Source of the DNA: Streptomyces sp. NRRL S-455
GTDB lineage: Bacteria > Actinomycetota > Actinomycetes > Streptomycetales > Streptomycetaceae
Assembly (NCBI RefSeq): GCF_000717875.1
Contig: NZ_JOCT01000037.1
Coordinates: 1-58,608, forward strand
Reading direction: 5' to 3'
DNA: 58,608 bases
The notes below the pieces were generated by a model. That model ran no database searches. It saw only the letters and a list, made by a program, of their open reading frames with translations, and was not told where the DNA came from. The translations under genes were made by a program, and so were the position numbers. Numbering within the stretch: position 1 is the first letter of the stretch; each line of letters starts with the position of its first letter. This document shows, piece by piece, positions 9,670 to 17,931 of the stretch.

Positions 9670-12606
9670 ATGAGCTCGTACGGTCTCGGACGACGCCAGT
9701 TCCTGGCCACCGCCGTTGGTGTCGCCGCCGCCTGGACGCAGATTTCCGGAAACGCCGTCGCCGCCCCGCAACCGCAGCAGACCGCACGCGGCAATTCCGT
9801 GCGTGTGTGGCTGACGGACATGTCGGCCGACAAGTGGGTTGCCGGCCAGGACGATGTGCTGTTCAAGGCGGAGACAACGGCCAACCCCCTCACCATCAAG
9901 ATCGACGACCGCGTCAAGTACCAGAAGGTCCAGGGCTTCGGGGCGGCGATGACCGACTCCTCCGCCTGGCTCATCGACAAGCTGCCCACGGCCCGACGGA
10001 CCGAGCTGATGGGGAAGCTGTTTGATCCCTCGAAGGGCATCGGCCTCAGCCTGCTCCGCTCTCCGATGGGTGCCACGGATATCAACGCGTCCGGGAACTA
10101 CTCCTACAACGACATGCCGGCGGGACAAACGGACCCGAAGCTGTCCAACTTCTCCATCCAGCATGATGTGCCGTACATCATTCCGGCACTGCGGCAGGCC
10201 CTCTCCCTCAATCCGACCATCAAGATCGTGGCCAATCCGTGGAGCCCACCAGGCTGGATGAAGACCTCCGGCTCCATGATCGGAGGCACCCTCAAGCCCG
10301 AGTACACCTCTGCGCTGGCCAACTACTTCGTGAAGTTCATCCAGGCCTACGACGAAGCCGGCGTGCCCATCTCCTACATCTCGCCGCAGAACGAGCCCAT
10401 GGGCACTCCCACCTGGCCCGGCATGTTCCTGTCCGCCTACCAGGAATCCGAGTTGATCCAGGAGATCGGCAAGGCGTTCGAGGCCAACGGGATTTCCACG
10501 AAGATCCTGGCCTGGGACCACAACTGGGATGTGCCCTCGTATCCGGAGACGATTTTCAGCGACCCCGCTGCCTCCAAGTACACCGCGGGAACCGGATGGC
10601 ACATCTACAGCGGCACCCCGACCCACCAGACCCTGGTCCACAACGACTATCCGACCAAAGAAACCTACATCACGGAAGCCACCGGGGGCGTTTGGCAGGA
10701 CAGCGACCGGACAGCGTTCAGCGAAGCACTCGGTACGTGGATCATCAACGGCACCCGTAATTGGGCGAACGGCGTGATGCTGTGGAACATCGCACTCGAC
10801 CCCGACAGGGGCCCGCTCAACAGCGACACCGCCGGCATACCCATGCTGCGGGGGTTGCTCACGATCGATCCGACCGACGGTCGCGTGTCCTACAACGTGG
10901 ACTACTACGCTCTCGCCCACGCCAGCAAGTTCGTCAAGCCTGGAGCACGCCGGATCTACTCGAACACCTTCGGGGAAGGAAGCGTTGAGAACGTCGCGTT
11001 CCAGAACCCGGACGGATCGAAGGTCCTGATCGCGTACAACTCGGGAAGCGCGGCGAAAACCTTCAGCGTCGCGGACGGGACGCACTCGTTCGACTACTCC
11101 CTGAACGCCGGCGACGCCGTCACCTTCACGTACACGGGGCCTGCCCAGAGCATCCACGGCCCTGCAGCCGCCAAGATCTCGGACCCGACACACGACTTCA
11201 CGTTCAAGTCGACGTCCGGTCCGGTCACTGTCACATACGATCCGGCACTCCTGCCCCATCACCATTCCATCCGTACCGGAGAGAAGCTGGTCACTTACTC
11301 CCTCCCGGTCGGAGCCTCCATGCAGACGACAGGAAGGCCGCTGAGTCGCAGCGCATGGACCGCCACGGCTTCCTCGCAGCCGGACTGGGGGTTGGCCGCG
11401 AACGCGATCGACGGCGACATCGACACACGCTGGAGTCTCGGGCACGGGACCACGAGCGGCGACTGGTTCCAGATCGACCTGGGTAGCCCCACGAGCTTCA
11501 ACAAGCTCGTCCTCGACACCGGCGTCGACAATTCCTTCGACTACGTCACCAAGTACCAGATATACGTGTCGAACGACGGTGCCGATTGGGGCAGCGCGAT
11601 CGCAAGCGGCAGCGGGGGCATCGGAAAGATCGCCGTCACGCTGCCGACCCGGACGGCACGGTACATCCGCATCGTCAGTACCGCGGCATCCGGTTTCTGG
11701 TGGGCCATCGGCGACATCCAGGTGTACGGGTCTTCGCGTGGCACCGGTTCGATCACAGCTCCGACAGCGGTATCGAACGGACTCCAGTTGAAGACCTGGA
11801 CCAGCAAGGAAGGGTCGCAGGTCACCGTGATATTCAACGGAACCGCCGACAGCAAGAGCTTTAAAATCTCCACCGACGGCTCGTACGCCTATACGCTGCC
11901 AAGCGGCACCTCGGCCATGTTCACAACCACCAACCTGTCGAGCATCCCAACGCCGAACTTCAGCAGTCTCACGCCGGACCAGGGCATGCCGCGCTCCAAG
12001 TTCACGATCCGCGGCTCCGGTTTCGGTGACGCGCAGGGACTGGGCACGGTGTACTTCGGATCAAGCTACGCCGAAATTGACACCTGGTCGGACACGAGCA
12101 TCAGCGCCTACGTCCCGAGAGGGCTTCCGGCGGGGAAGGTCACGGTTTCCGTGAAGGGAACCAGCGGAGTGGACGCAGGTGAATCCTCGTTCGACGTCAT
12201 AGATCCAGGTGCCGCTCTGCCGCGGACGGGTTGGACCGCAAAGGCTTCGGACGCAAGTCAGTCGGATGCGCCCGGAAACATGCTCGACGGCAATTCCGAC
12301 ACTCGCTACAGCTCCGGAACAGGACAGTACGACGGCCTCTGGATCCAAGTGGACATGGGACAGACACAGACCTTCAGCAAGATCGTGCTGGATGTCGGCA
12401 GCAGTGTCAGCGACTATGCGCGGAGCGCAGACGTGTACGTATCCACGGATGGAACCGACTGGACCAAGGTTTCTTCCGTTGCGGACGGCCAGCGAGTCCA
12501 TCTGATTTCCTTCCCGACACAGACAGCCCGCTACATCAAGGTCGTCAATACCGGCGATGTTGCGCGTAGTTGGTGGTCAGTCGCAGAATTCAATGTCTAC
12601 AACTGA
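9670..12606 (+). CDS. Tat-exported GH30 glycanase with two F5/8C domains and an IPT/TIG domain
   Basis: 978 residues; ATG 9670 follows AAGGAGG. The N-terminus GLGRRQFLATAVGVAAAW is a Tat signal. Residues ~75-520 form a GH30 barrel plus side sheet (KVQGFGAAMTDSSAWLI; SPQNEPMG with acid/base Glu242; YITEATGG with nucleophile Glu336). Residues ~555-687 are a discoidin/F5-8C carbohydrate-binding domain, ~690-745 a short beta domain, ~760-847 an IPT/TIG domain, and ~853-978 a second F5/8C domain. GH30 members of this look include endo-beta-1,6-glucanases and beta-1,6-galactanases; glucosylceramidase is the generic family name. The GC3 bias is weaker than in the upstream genes, hinting at separate acquisition. 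Confidence 0.9.
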   Translation: MSSYGLGRRQFLATAVGVAAAWTQISGNAVAAPQPQQTARGNSVRVWLTDMSADKWVAGQDDVLFKAETTANPLTIKIDDRVKYQKVQGFGAAMTDSSAWLIDKLPTARRTELMGKLFDPSKGIGLSLLRSPMGATDINASGNYSYNDMPAGQTDPKLSNFSIQHDVPYIIPALRQALSLNPTIKIVANPWSPPGWMKTSGSMIGGTLKPEYTSALANYFVKFIQAYDEAGVPISYISPQNEPMGTPTWPGMFLSAYQESELIQEIGKAFEANGISTKILAWDHNWDVPSYPETIFSDPAASKYTAGTGWHIYSGTPTHQTLVHNDYPTKETYITEATGGVWQDSDRTAFSEALGTWIINGTRNWANGVMLWNIALDPDRGPLNSDTAGIPMLRGLLTIDPTDGRVSYNVDYYALAHASKFVKPGARRIYSNTFGEGSVENVAFQNPDGSKVLIAYNSGSAAKTFSVADGTHSFDYSLNAGDAVTFTYTGPAQSIHGPAAAKISDPTHDFTFKSTSGPVTVTYDPALLPHHHSIRTGEKLVTYSLPVGASMQTTGRPLSRSAWTATASSQPDWGLAANAIDGDIDTRWSLGHGTTSGDWFQIDLGSPTSFNKLVLDTGVDNSFDYVTKYQIYVSNDGADWGSAIASGSGGIGKIAVTLPTRTARYIRIVSTAASGFWWAIGDIQVYGSSRGTGSITAPTAVSNGLQLKTWTSKEGSQVTVIFNGTADSKSFKISTDGSYAYTLPSGTSAMFTTTNLSSIPTPNFSSLTPDQGMPRSKFTIRGSGFGDAQGLGTVYFGSSYAEIDTWSDTSISAYVPRGLPAGKVTVSVKGTSGVDAGESSFDVIDPGAALPRTGWTAKASDASQSDAPGNMLDGNSDTRYSSGTGQYDGLWIQVDMGQTQTFSKIVLDVGSSVSDYARSADVYVSTDGTDWTKVSSVADGQRVHLISFPTQTARYIKVVNTGDVARSWWSVAEFNVYN

Positions 12607-12624
12607 CGTGATCTTTCGGCGCCC

Positions 12625-12757
12625 ATGATCCACTGGTCACGGGCCGGAGTCTGGGGCCGGCTGCACGAAGAGATCCTGCACCGGCTCGAGACGCCGACCT
12701 CCTCGACCTCTCCCGCGCCGTCCTCGACTCCGCCCACGTCCGGGCCAACGAGCCGCC
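12625..12757 (+). pseudogene. Remnant of an IS5-family transposase
   Basis: A frame reading RAGVWGRLHEEILHRL continues, after a frameshift near 12690, as ADLLDLSRAVLDSAHVRANE. These match the consecutive blocks of IS5-type transposases up to the first catalytic Asp region. The coding sequence then stops abruptly at the junction with a piece of a second IS (12758-12803). Confidence 0.6.
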
Positions 12758-12803
12758 CCTGCCGCTGGGGGCGTTCGGACCGATCCCTGACCCGCGTAGC
12801 TAT
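12758..12803 (+). repeat. 46-bp IS fragment, left copy of a direct repeat
   Basis: 45 of 46 bases are identical to 14441-14486, which is the start of an IS5-family transposase gene (codes for HLPLGAFGPIPD-LRSY). The two copies bracket the FG-GAP gene in the same orientation. 12804-12922 contains only leader sequence. Confidence 0.85.
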
Positions 12804-12922
12804 CCGCCTGCAACCTTTTCCCCCGTCCGACTGTCTCCTGATCATCAACCGCTCCTGTCTCTGTGGTCCCTGAGAAATCAATCGGCACAGGAGCGGCGCA
12901 CAGAATCATCAGGAGACACTTC

Positions 12923-14263
12923 ATGCGCATTCGCCCCGCAGCCTGCGCGGCACTCCTCGTGGCGTCCCTCGCCCCCGTCCTCACGGCACCTCCCGCCAGC
13001 GCAGCGGCGGCCAGGTACGCGGACGACTTCAACGGCGACGGCTACCGCGACTACGCCGGCTACACCTACGAGCAGTACAGCAAGGGCGGCGGCGTCCGGA
13101 TCACCTTCGGTACCGCCTCCGGACCCGGCACCCAGACCCAGTTGATCACCCAGGACAGCCCCGGTGTCCCCGGCGCCGACGAGACGGAGGACCAGTTCGG
13201 CGACGTCCGGGTGCCCGCAGACTTCAACGCCGACGGATACGGGGACCTCGCCGTGTCGGTGTCGCGCGAGGACGTCGACGGACGCACGGACGAGGGCGGC
13301 GTCGTCATCCTGTGGGGAAGCGCAACCGGCCTCTCGGGTGGCACCGCGATCCCCAACGCCGGCGCCAAGGTGTCGAACGCCCGCTTCGGCCGCGACCTCG
13401 CCGCCGGGGACTTCAACGGGGACGGCAAGAAGGACCTGGCCGCGATCAGCGGGAGCAAGGTCTACGTCTACCGCAGCATCACGCGCACCGGTGTGGCAGG
13501 CTCGGTCACCAGCCACGACAAGACGACGAGTTTCGCGCCCACGTCCCTGGTCTCGGGCAACATGAACGGGGACTCCAAGACCGATCTGGTGGTCATCGGA
13601 ATCACCGACGACACCTTCGGCACGGACGCGTGGTTCATCAAGGGCGGCTCCCCGCTCAGCGCGGGCAAGACCCTGCGCCTCGTCACGGACTACGGCGACC
13701 CCAGCGAGGCGGTGATCGCCGACTTCAACAAGGACGGCTACGGGGACCTCGCGGCGGGCAGCCAGATGTACAACAACAACCAGGGCCGGGTGTCCATCTG
13801 GTACGGCTCCTCCACCGGCCCCGCTACCGCCGTCCGTATCACGCAGGCCACCACCAACGTCGCCGGCACCCCAGAGTCCGGCGACCTGTTCGGCTCCTCC
13901 GTCTCGGCCGCCGACATCAACGGCGACGGCTACAAGGACCTCGCGATCGGCGTCTTCGGAGAGAAGATCAGCCAGGAGACGACCGAGGGCGGCGTCCACG
14001 TCCTGCGCGGCAGCGCGAGCGGGATCACCGGCACCAACTCCCAGTGGCTCGCCCGCAACACCGCCGGCGTCCCCGGCGACGTCGCATGGAACGACTGCTT
14101 CGGCGAGCCGGTCCGCCTCCGCGACACCAACCGCGACGGCAAGGCCGACCTCTACGTCGGCGCCATCAACGGCTCGCTGCGCTTCCCCGGCACGTCGTCC
14201 GGCGTCACCACGACCGGTGTGACCGACGCCGACAGCGAACTCATCTGGGGCATGCTCCAGTAG
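12923..14263 (+). CDS. Secreted FG-GAP (integrin-alpha-like) beta-propeller protein
   Basis: 446 residues from ATG 12923, with AGGAGA upstream. A Sec signal peptide ends near PPASAAA. The mature protein is a chain of about seven FG-GAP blades, each with a Ca-binding loop: DFNGDGYRDYAG, DFNADGYGDLAV, DFNGDGKKDLAA, NMNGDSKTDLVV, DFNKDGYGDLAA, DINGDGYKDLAI, DTNRDGKADLYV. Seven blades fit a complete integrin-like propeller without an added enzyme domain. Such proteins are abundant in Streptomyces; a binding or adhesion role is inferred. It is flanked on both sides by the same IS fragment. Confidence 0.9.
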   Translation: MRIRPAACAALLVASLAPVLTAPPASAAAARYADDFNGDGYRDYAGYTYEQYSKGGGVRITFGTASGPGTQTQLITQDSPGVPGADETEDQFGDVRVPADFNADGYGDLAVSVSREDVDGRTDEGGVVILWGSATGLSGGTAIPNAGAKVSNARFGRDLAAGDFNGDGKKDLAAISGSKVYVYRSITRTGVAGSVTSHDKTTSFAPTSLVSGNMNGDSKTDLVVIGITDDTFGTDAWFIKGGSPLSAGKTLRLVTDYGDPSEAVIADFNKDGYGDLAAGSQMYNNNQGRVSIWYGSSTGPATAVRITQATTNVAGTPESGDLFGSSVSAADINGDGYKDLAIGVFGEKISQETTEGGVHVLRGSASGITGTNSQWLARNTAGVPGDVAWNDCFGEPVRLRDTNRDGKADLYVGAINGSLRFPGTSSGVTTTGVTDADSELIWGMLQ

Positions 14264-14390
14264 GCCCGGCCTCCCGCTCAGCTGCCTGGGGTTCGCCTTG
14301 TTCGTACGAGTGCGCCCGCGTCGTGGCCGCTCGCGCAGTTCCCCGCACATTCCCGCGCCAGGAGGGTGCCGGCTGCGGTAGAGCGGTCGC

Positions 14391-14980
14391 GTGACTCGTG
14401 GTGACCTGACCGACGCCGAGTGGGAGTTGATCGAGCCGCACCTGCCGCTGGGGGCGTTCGGACCGATCCCTGACCTGCGTAGCTATTTCAACGCGGTGAT
14501 GTGGCGGTTCCGTACCGGCAGCCCTGGCGGGATGTGCCGGACAGCTACGGCTCCTGGTCGACGATCTACGACCGATTCCGGATGTGGGCGCGTGACGCGG
14601 TCTTCCAGACCCTCATGGACGCGACGATCGCCGAGGCAGCGACCCGCGACGATGTCGATCTCAACCTGGCCAGTGTGGACTCGACGGTTGTCCGCGCGCG
14701 TCACCATGCGGCGGGCATGGTGGTCGACCCGGAACTCCTTGAGGATCTGGAGAAGGCCGTGGCGGAGGAAAAGGGGCTGCAGCAAAGGGGGCAAAACGAC
14801 CCCGTAGGCGAGGGGTCCGCGGACATGGAGGATCCCGAGAGGGACCAGCGCCGGGCCGTGCGCCGACGCCGCAGGGCCCGGCTGCGGGCCGCCGAACTGG
14901 GCCGCTCCCGGGGCGGACTGACCAGCAAGGTCCACATCGCCGTTGAGCGGCGCTGCCGTCCGCTGTCCATCATCCTCTGA
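14391..14980 (+). pseudogene. IS5-family transposase, frameshifted and truncated
   Basis: GTG 14391 begins LTDAEWELIEPHLPLGAFGP, a typical IS5 N-terminus. Near 14522-14525 one base appears to be missing from an expected CCC (RTGSP-WRDVPDSYGSW), and the reading moves to the frame that runs to 14980 through SVDSTVVRAR (first catalytic Asp) and LTSKVHIAVERRCRPLSIIL, where it ends in TGA. The second Asp and the Glu of the DDE triad are absent. Some IS5 elements use programmed frameshifting, but loss of the C-terminus makes this copy dead. Positions 14981-15245 show no recognisable gene and may hold more degraded IS sequence. Confidence 0.8.
14441..14486 (+). repeat. 46-bp IS fragment, right copy of a direct repeat
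   Basis: Parent-like copy of the 12758-12803 repeat (one mismatch, C/T), located inside the transposase coding sequence at codons 17-32. Confidence 0.85.
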
Positions 14981-15245
14981 GACCAACGCCCAGGCCACTG
15001 TCCGGCTGCACTCCGCCGCCAAGCTCTGTCGCCACCTTGCAGCTCGCCGCCCTGGCAATCGCGCACCTGGCGTAGCCGCTCGACGCTCCTCTTCTTCGTC
15101 CCGAAGCAACTGGGGCGGGCCCTCGACGTGCGGCCTGTGCACCTCTCGCCTGGTGCGATGGTCCGTAGGCATGCGCGGTTGTCCGCCGCTGTACGTAGGC
15201 GTTGTCACGCAGTTAGACACTCACCCCTGCAGCCGGGCAAGGGAT

Positions 15246-16001
15246 TCATGCGTCAGCCAAGCGGAACTGGACGATGGCAATATCATCGGCGGGAACGATG
15301 TCGGGGTAGTGGTACCGCAGCCTGTCGTGTAGTTCTTCGAGATCGCGGAATCCGTCAGCGATGGCGTCCTGCTCGGTCAGCTCGTCGACCTTTTTTGAGA
15401 TGATCTGCGTTACGACACCCTGTAGCACCACCTCCTCATCCAGCTCGAAGACCATGTTGACCGGCCCCGTGGATACCGGATCACGGAAGCGAACGGTCGT
15501 CGTCTTCAGTCCGGTGCGGACGGCGTCGAGATAGTCCCGATGGAAATACATGGACTGCCTCGCTGTCGAATGGCAGCCCGGTTCAGAGGAAGCGGCCTGA
15601 TCGGCCCATACATAGCTGTGCGGTAGGAGGCCCGCTATGGCGATGCTGCGAACCCCTTCGGCCGTGGGCACCAGGACGCGGATGTCTGGATGGTGGTCGA
15701 GAAGGACTTGTCGATCACGGCCACAAGGCGCGAGCACACCGCGGCCCCTGTCGCCGACGGCAACAATGGTTGCCAGCTCACGCGCCCCTGCCGCACGGGC
15801 ATGCCCCAGTGCCACGAGCTCTGCACAGGGTCCGCCAGTGAAGTGGTAGAGGTTGATGCCACCGAATATCCGTCCTCGCGCATCTCGGACAGCGGCGCCA
15901 ACCGTGTGCACCTCCCCGTCGCCGTTGGCCTCCACAATGCGCTGGGCGAACTCGACCAGCTCCATGTCCTCTTCTGTCGGAAATTGCAGGGTGCTGTCCA
16001 C
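15246..16001 (-). CDS. Cytidine deaminase-like domain fused to an ASCH (YqfB-like) domain
   Basis: 251 residues from GTG 16001. The frame is open to 16109, but that extension lies in a dispersed repeat. Residues ~10-130 resemble blasticidin-S/cytidine deaminases: GGINLYHFTGGPCAELVALG gives Cys59-Ala60-Glu61, the zinc ligand and proton-shuttle Glu. The second motif reads PCGRDRQ (Cys93, Asp96) instead of the usual PCxxC, so one zinc ligand is replaced by Asp. Residues ~150-249 are an ASCH fold close to YqfB: the tract around GLKTTTVRF has Lys166 and Thr169 at the spacing of YqfB Lys21/Thr24, and Asp216 in IADGF aligns with Glu74. YqfB is an N4-acetylcytidine amidohydrolase. A two-step action on an N4-modified cytosine compound is my inference. 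Confidence 0.75.
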   Translation of the reverse strand: MDSTLQFPTEEDMELVEFAQRIVEANGDGEVHTVGAAVRDARGRIFGGINLYHFTGGPCAELVALGHARAAGARELATIVAVGDRGRGVLAPCGRDRQVLLDHHPDIRVLVPTAEGVRSIAIAGLLPHSYVWADQAASSEPGCHSTARQSMYFHRDYLDAVRTGLKTTTVRFRDPVSTGPVNMVFELDEEVVLQGVVTQIISKKVDELTEQDAIADGFRDLEELHDRLRYHYPDIVPADDIAIVQFRLADA

Positions 16002-16061
16002 GCCCAGCACCCTACGGCTGGCACTTGGAGGCGACGGACCCAGGGGTGAATTGCGCGTGAG

Positions 16062-16153
16062 GTCGGCGGAGCGGCTTTGGGCTGGAGCTGCTTCGGGGCG
16101 AGTGATCACGGCCCCGTAAGCTGATGGCGAGTCGGGCAGTCAGTGGACCTGCG
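16062..16153. repeat. Dispersed repeat, truncated copy A
   Basis: GGCGGAGCGGCTTTGG and the following ~75 bases match 34267-34356 at roughly 85-90% identity, including the word GGCCCCGTAAGC and CGGGCAGT-GTGGACCTG. The copy stops after GGACCTGC, where the other copy continues into the second arm of a large stem. It lies upstream of the deaminase/ASCH gene. Confidence 0.75.
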
Positions 16154-16370
16154 AGGAGAGCCCGGCCGGCTGGAGGGCTGCTACACCGCCGAGTCGCTGG
16201 TGACCCAGATCGCCGGCACGATCGTGCCGGAGGACATCCGCGGCCGGATCACGCGGGAGCCGACCAACTCACCTCTCCTGCCGCCCAGGTGATCCTGCGC
16301 CTCGCACTCACCCGACTGCCCGGAGAGGGGGCACCCGGGCTGGAGGACCTACCGGTTTGGACGACCGCGT
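16154..16370. other. Gene-less gap with a possible protein fragment
   Basis: The plus strand has a coherent short frame (CYTAESLVTQIAGTIVPED) that ends at a stop near 16291, with no clear start or ribosome site. It may be the relic of a deleted gene. Nothing else is seen. Confidence 0.25.
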
Positions 16371-17045
16371 TCAGCAGGCAGCGGTGACGGCGTCGGTCCG
16401 CAGGGGCGCGGCCGTCTTCGCGGTGATCTCGTCGAGGGTGATGCCGGGTGCGGTCTCGACGATGGTGAGGCCGTCGGGCGTGATGTCGAGGACGCCGAGG
16501 TCGGTGATGACGCGGTGGACGCACCGTTCGCCGGTGAGCGGCAGGGTGCACTCGGTCAGGATCTTCGGGCTGCCGTCCTTGGCGGTGTGCTCCATCAGGA
16601 CGATGACCCGGCGGGCGCCGTGGACCAGGTCCATCGCCCCGCCCATGCCCTTGACCATCTTTCCGGGGATCATCCAGTTGGCCAGGTCACCGCGTTCCGA
16701 CACCTGCATGGCGCCCAGCACCGCGGTGTCTATGTGACCGCCGCGGATCATGCCGAAGGACAGGGCCGAGTCGAAGAAGGAGGCCCCCGGCCGGACGGTG
16801 ACGGTCTCCTTGCCCGCGTTGATGAGATCCGGGTCGACCTCGTCGGCGGTCGGATAACGGCCGGTGCCGAGGATGCCGTTCTCGGAGTGCAGCACCACAT
16901 GCACGCCGGGCGGGAGGTGGCCGGGGACGAGTGTGGGCAGGCCGATGCCGAGGTTGACGTAGGAGCCGTCGGTGAGTTCAGCGGCGGCGCGGGCGGCCAT
17001 CTGGTCGCGGGTCCAGCCGCGGGGCGTGTCCATCGTCGTGCTCAT
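16371..17045 (-). CDS. 3-oxoacid CoA-transferase subunit B
   Basis: 224 residues. The family core is intact: [12 protein letters not shown], then HSENGILG with the catalytic Glu (thioester-forming), and [15 protein letters not shown]. It moves CoA from succinyl-CoA to a 3-oxoacid such as 3-oxoadipate or acetoacetate (PcaJ/ScoB type). Its ATG overlaps the subunit A stop as ATGA, so the two subunits are translationally coupled. It is the last gene of the minus-strand aromatic operon and would activate the ring-fission product for thiolysis; no thiolase gene is present nearby. Confidence 0.93.
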   Translation of the reverse strand: MSTTMDTPRGWTRDQMAARAAAELTDGSYVNLGIGLPTLVPGHLPPGVHVVLHSENGILGTGRYPTADEVDPDLINAGKETVTVRPGASFFDSALSFGMIRGGHIDTAVLGAMQVSERGDLANWMIPGKMVKGMGGAMDLVHGARRVIVLMEHTAKDGSPKILTECTLPLTGERCVHRVITDLGVLDITPDGLTIVETAPGITLDEITAKTAAPLRTDAVTAAC

Positions 17046-17797
17046 GCTCGTACTGTCCTCTTCTCGATCTGTTTGTCAGCGGCCTGAGCGGGGGTGAGCT
17101 CCACGATCCGCTGGACGAAGACGCCGGGGAGGTGGACGGTGTCGGGGCTCAGCTCGCCCGGTTCCACGAGCTCTTCGACCTCGGCGATCGTGATCCGGCC
17201 GGCCATCGCCGCGAGCGGGTTGAAGTTGGCCGCGGCGCGGCGGAAGACCAGGTTGCCGTGCCGGTCCCCCCGCCAGGCCCGGACGAGGGCGAAGTCGGTG
17301 GTGATGGCGTGCTCCAGGATGTGCGGTCGGCCGTGGAAGTCGCGGGTCTCCTTGGGTGGGGAGGCCACGGCGACCGAGCCGTCCGCCGCGTACCTCCACG
17401 GCAGACCGCCGTTCGCGACCTGGGTACCCACACCGGCCGGGGTGTAGAACGCGGGGATGCCCGCGCCGCCGGCGCGCAGCCGTTCGGCCAGTGTGCCCTG
17501 CGGCACCAGCTCCACCTCCAGCTCGCCCGACAGGTACTGGCGGGCGAACTCCTTGTTCTCGCCCACGTAACTGCCCGTCACGCGGGCGATCCGGCCGGCG
17601 GCGAGCAGCACGCCCAGCCCGCGGCCGTCCACGCCGCAGTTGTTCGACACGACCTGCAGGCCGGTGGCGCCCTGTTCGTGCAGGGCCCGGATCACCACTT
17701 CGGGGATGCCGCTGAGGCCGAAGCCGCCGACGGCCAGAGACGCGCCGTCGGCGATGTCGGCGACCGCCTCGTCGGCGTTCGAGCTCACCTTGTTCAC
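17042..17797 (-). CDS. 3-oxoacid CoA-transferase subunit A
   Basis: 251 residues from GTG 17797 (GGGACC upstream); an in-frame extension further upstream runs through an SDR remnant and is not used. Shows [28 protein letters not shown] and [32 protein letters not shown], all standard for PcaI/ScoA subunits. It forms the heterodimer with the subunit B gene that overlaps it by 4 bp. Confidence 0.93.
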   Translation of the reverse strand: MNKVSSNADEAVADIADGASLAVGGFGLSGIPEVVIRALHEQGATGLQVVSNNCGVDGRGLGVLLAAGRIARVTGSYVGENKEFARQYLSGELEVELVPQGTLAERLRAGGAGIPAFYTPAGVGTQVANGGLPWRYAADGSVAVASPPKETRDFHGRPHILEHAITTDFALVRAWRGDRHGNLVFRRAAANFNPLAAMAGRITIAEVEELVEPGELSPDTVHLPGVFVQRIVELTPAQAADKQIEKRTVRA

Positions 17798-17811
17798 GGG
17801 AGTGGTCCCTC

Positions 17812-17931
17812 TCAGCTGGGGAGTACGGACGACCGGCCGCCGTCGACGACGAGGTTGGCGCCGGTGATGTGGCCGCCTCGTCGGAGGCGAGGAAGACGGT
17901 TCAGGGCCACCTTCCCTTTCAGCCGCTTCAA
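17812..17931 (-). pseudogene. Collapsed short-chain dehydrogenase remnant
   Basis: From TTG 17931 the frame reads LKRLKGKVAL, the usual first residues of an SDR, and jumps directly to an SDR C-terminus: after a one-base slip the bases encode VFLASDEAA, then HITGANLVVDGGRSSVLPS and TGA. About 200 central residues, including the Tyr-x3-Lys catalytic motif, are gone. It lies immediately behind the intact SDR gene (4-bp overlap with its stop), so it is probably a deleted tandem SDR paralogue. Confidence 0.75.

Noticed and set aside
9268..11445. 725-codon minus-strand frame
   Set aside because: Antisense to GH32 and GH30 genes with clear catalytic motifs; low-complexity product without recognisable family.
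12878..14350. 490-codon minus-strand frame over the FG-GAP gene
   Set aside because: A repeat-driven shadow (Val/Ala/Gly/Asp rich) of the propeller repeats.
16001..16109. 36-residue N-terminal extension of the deaminase/ASCH protein
   Set aside because: The extension partly covers a dispersed repeat and has no ribosome site; GTG 16001 starts the domain naturally.
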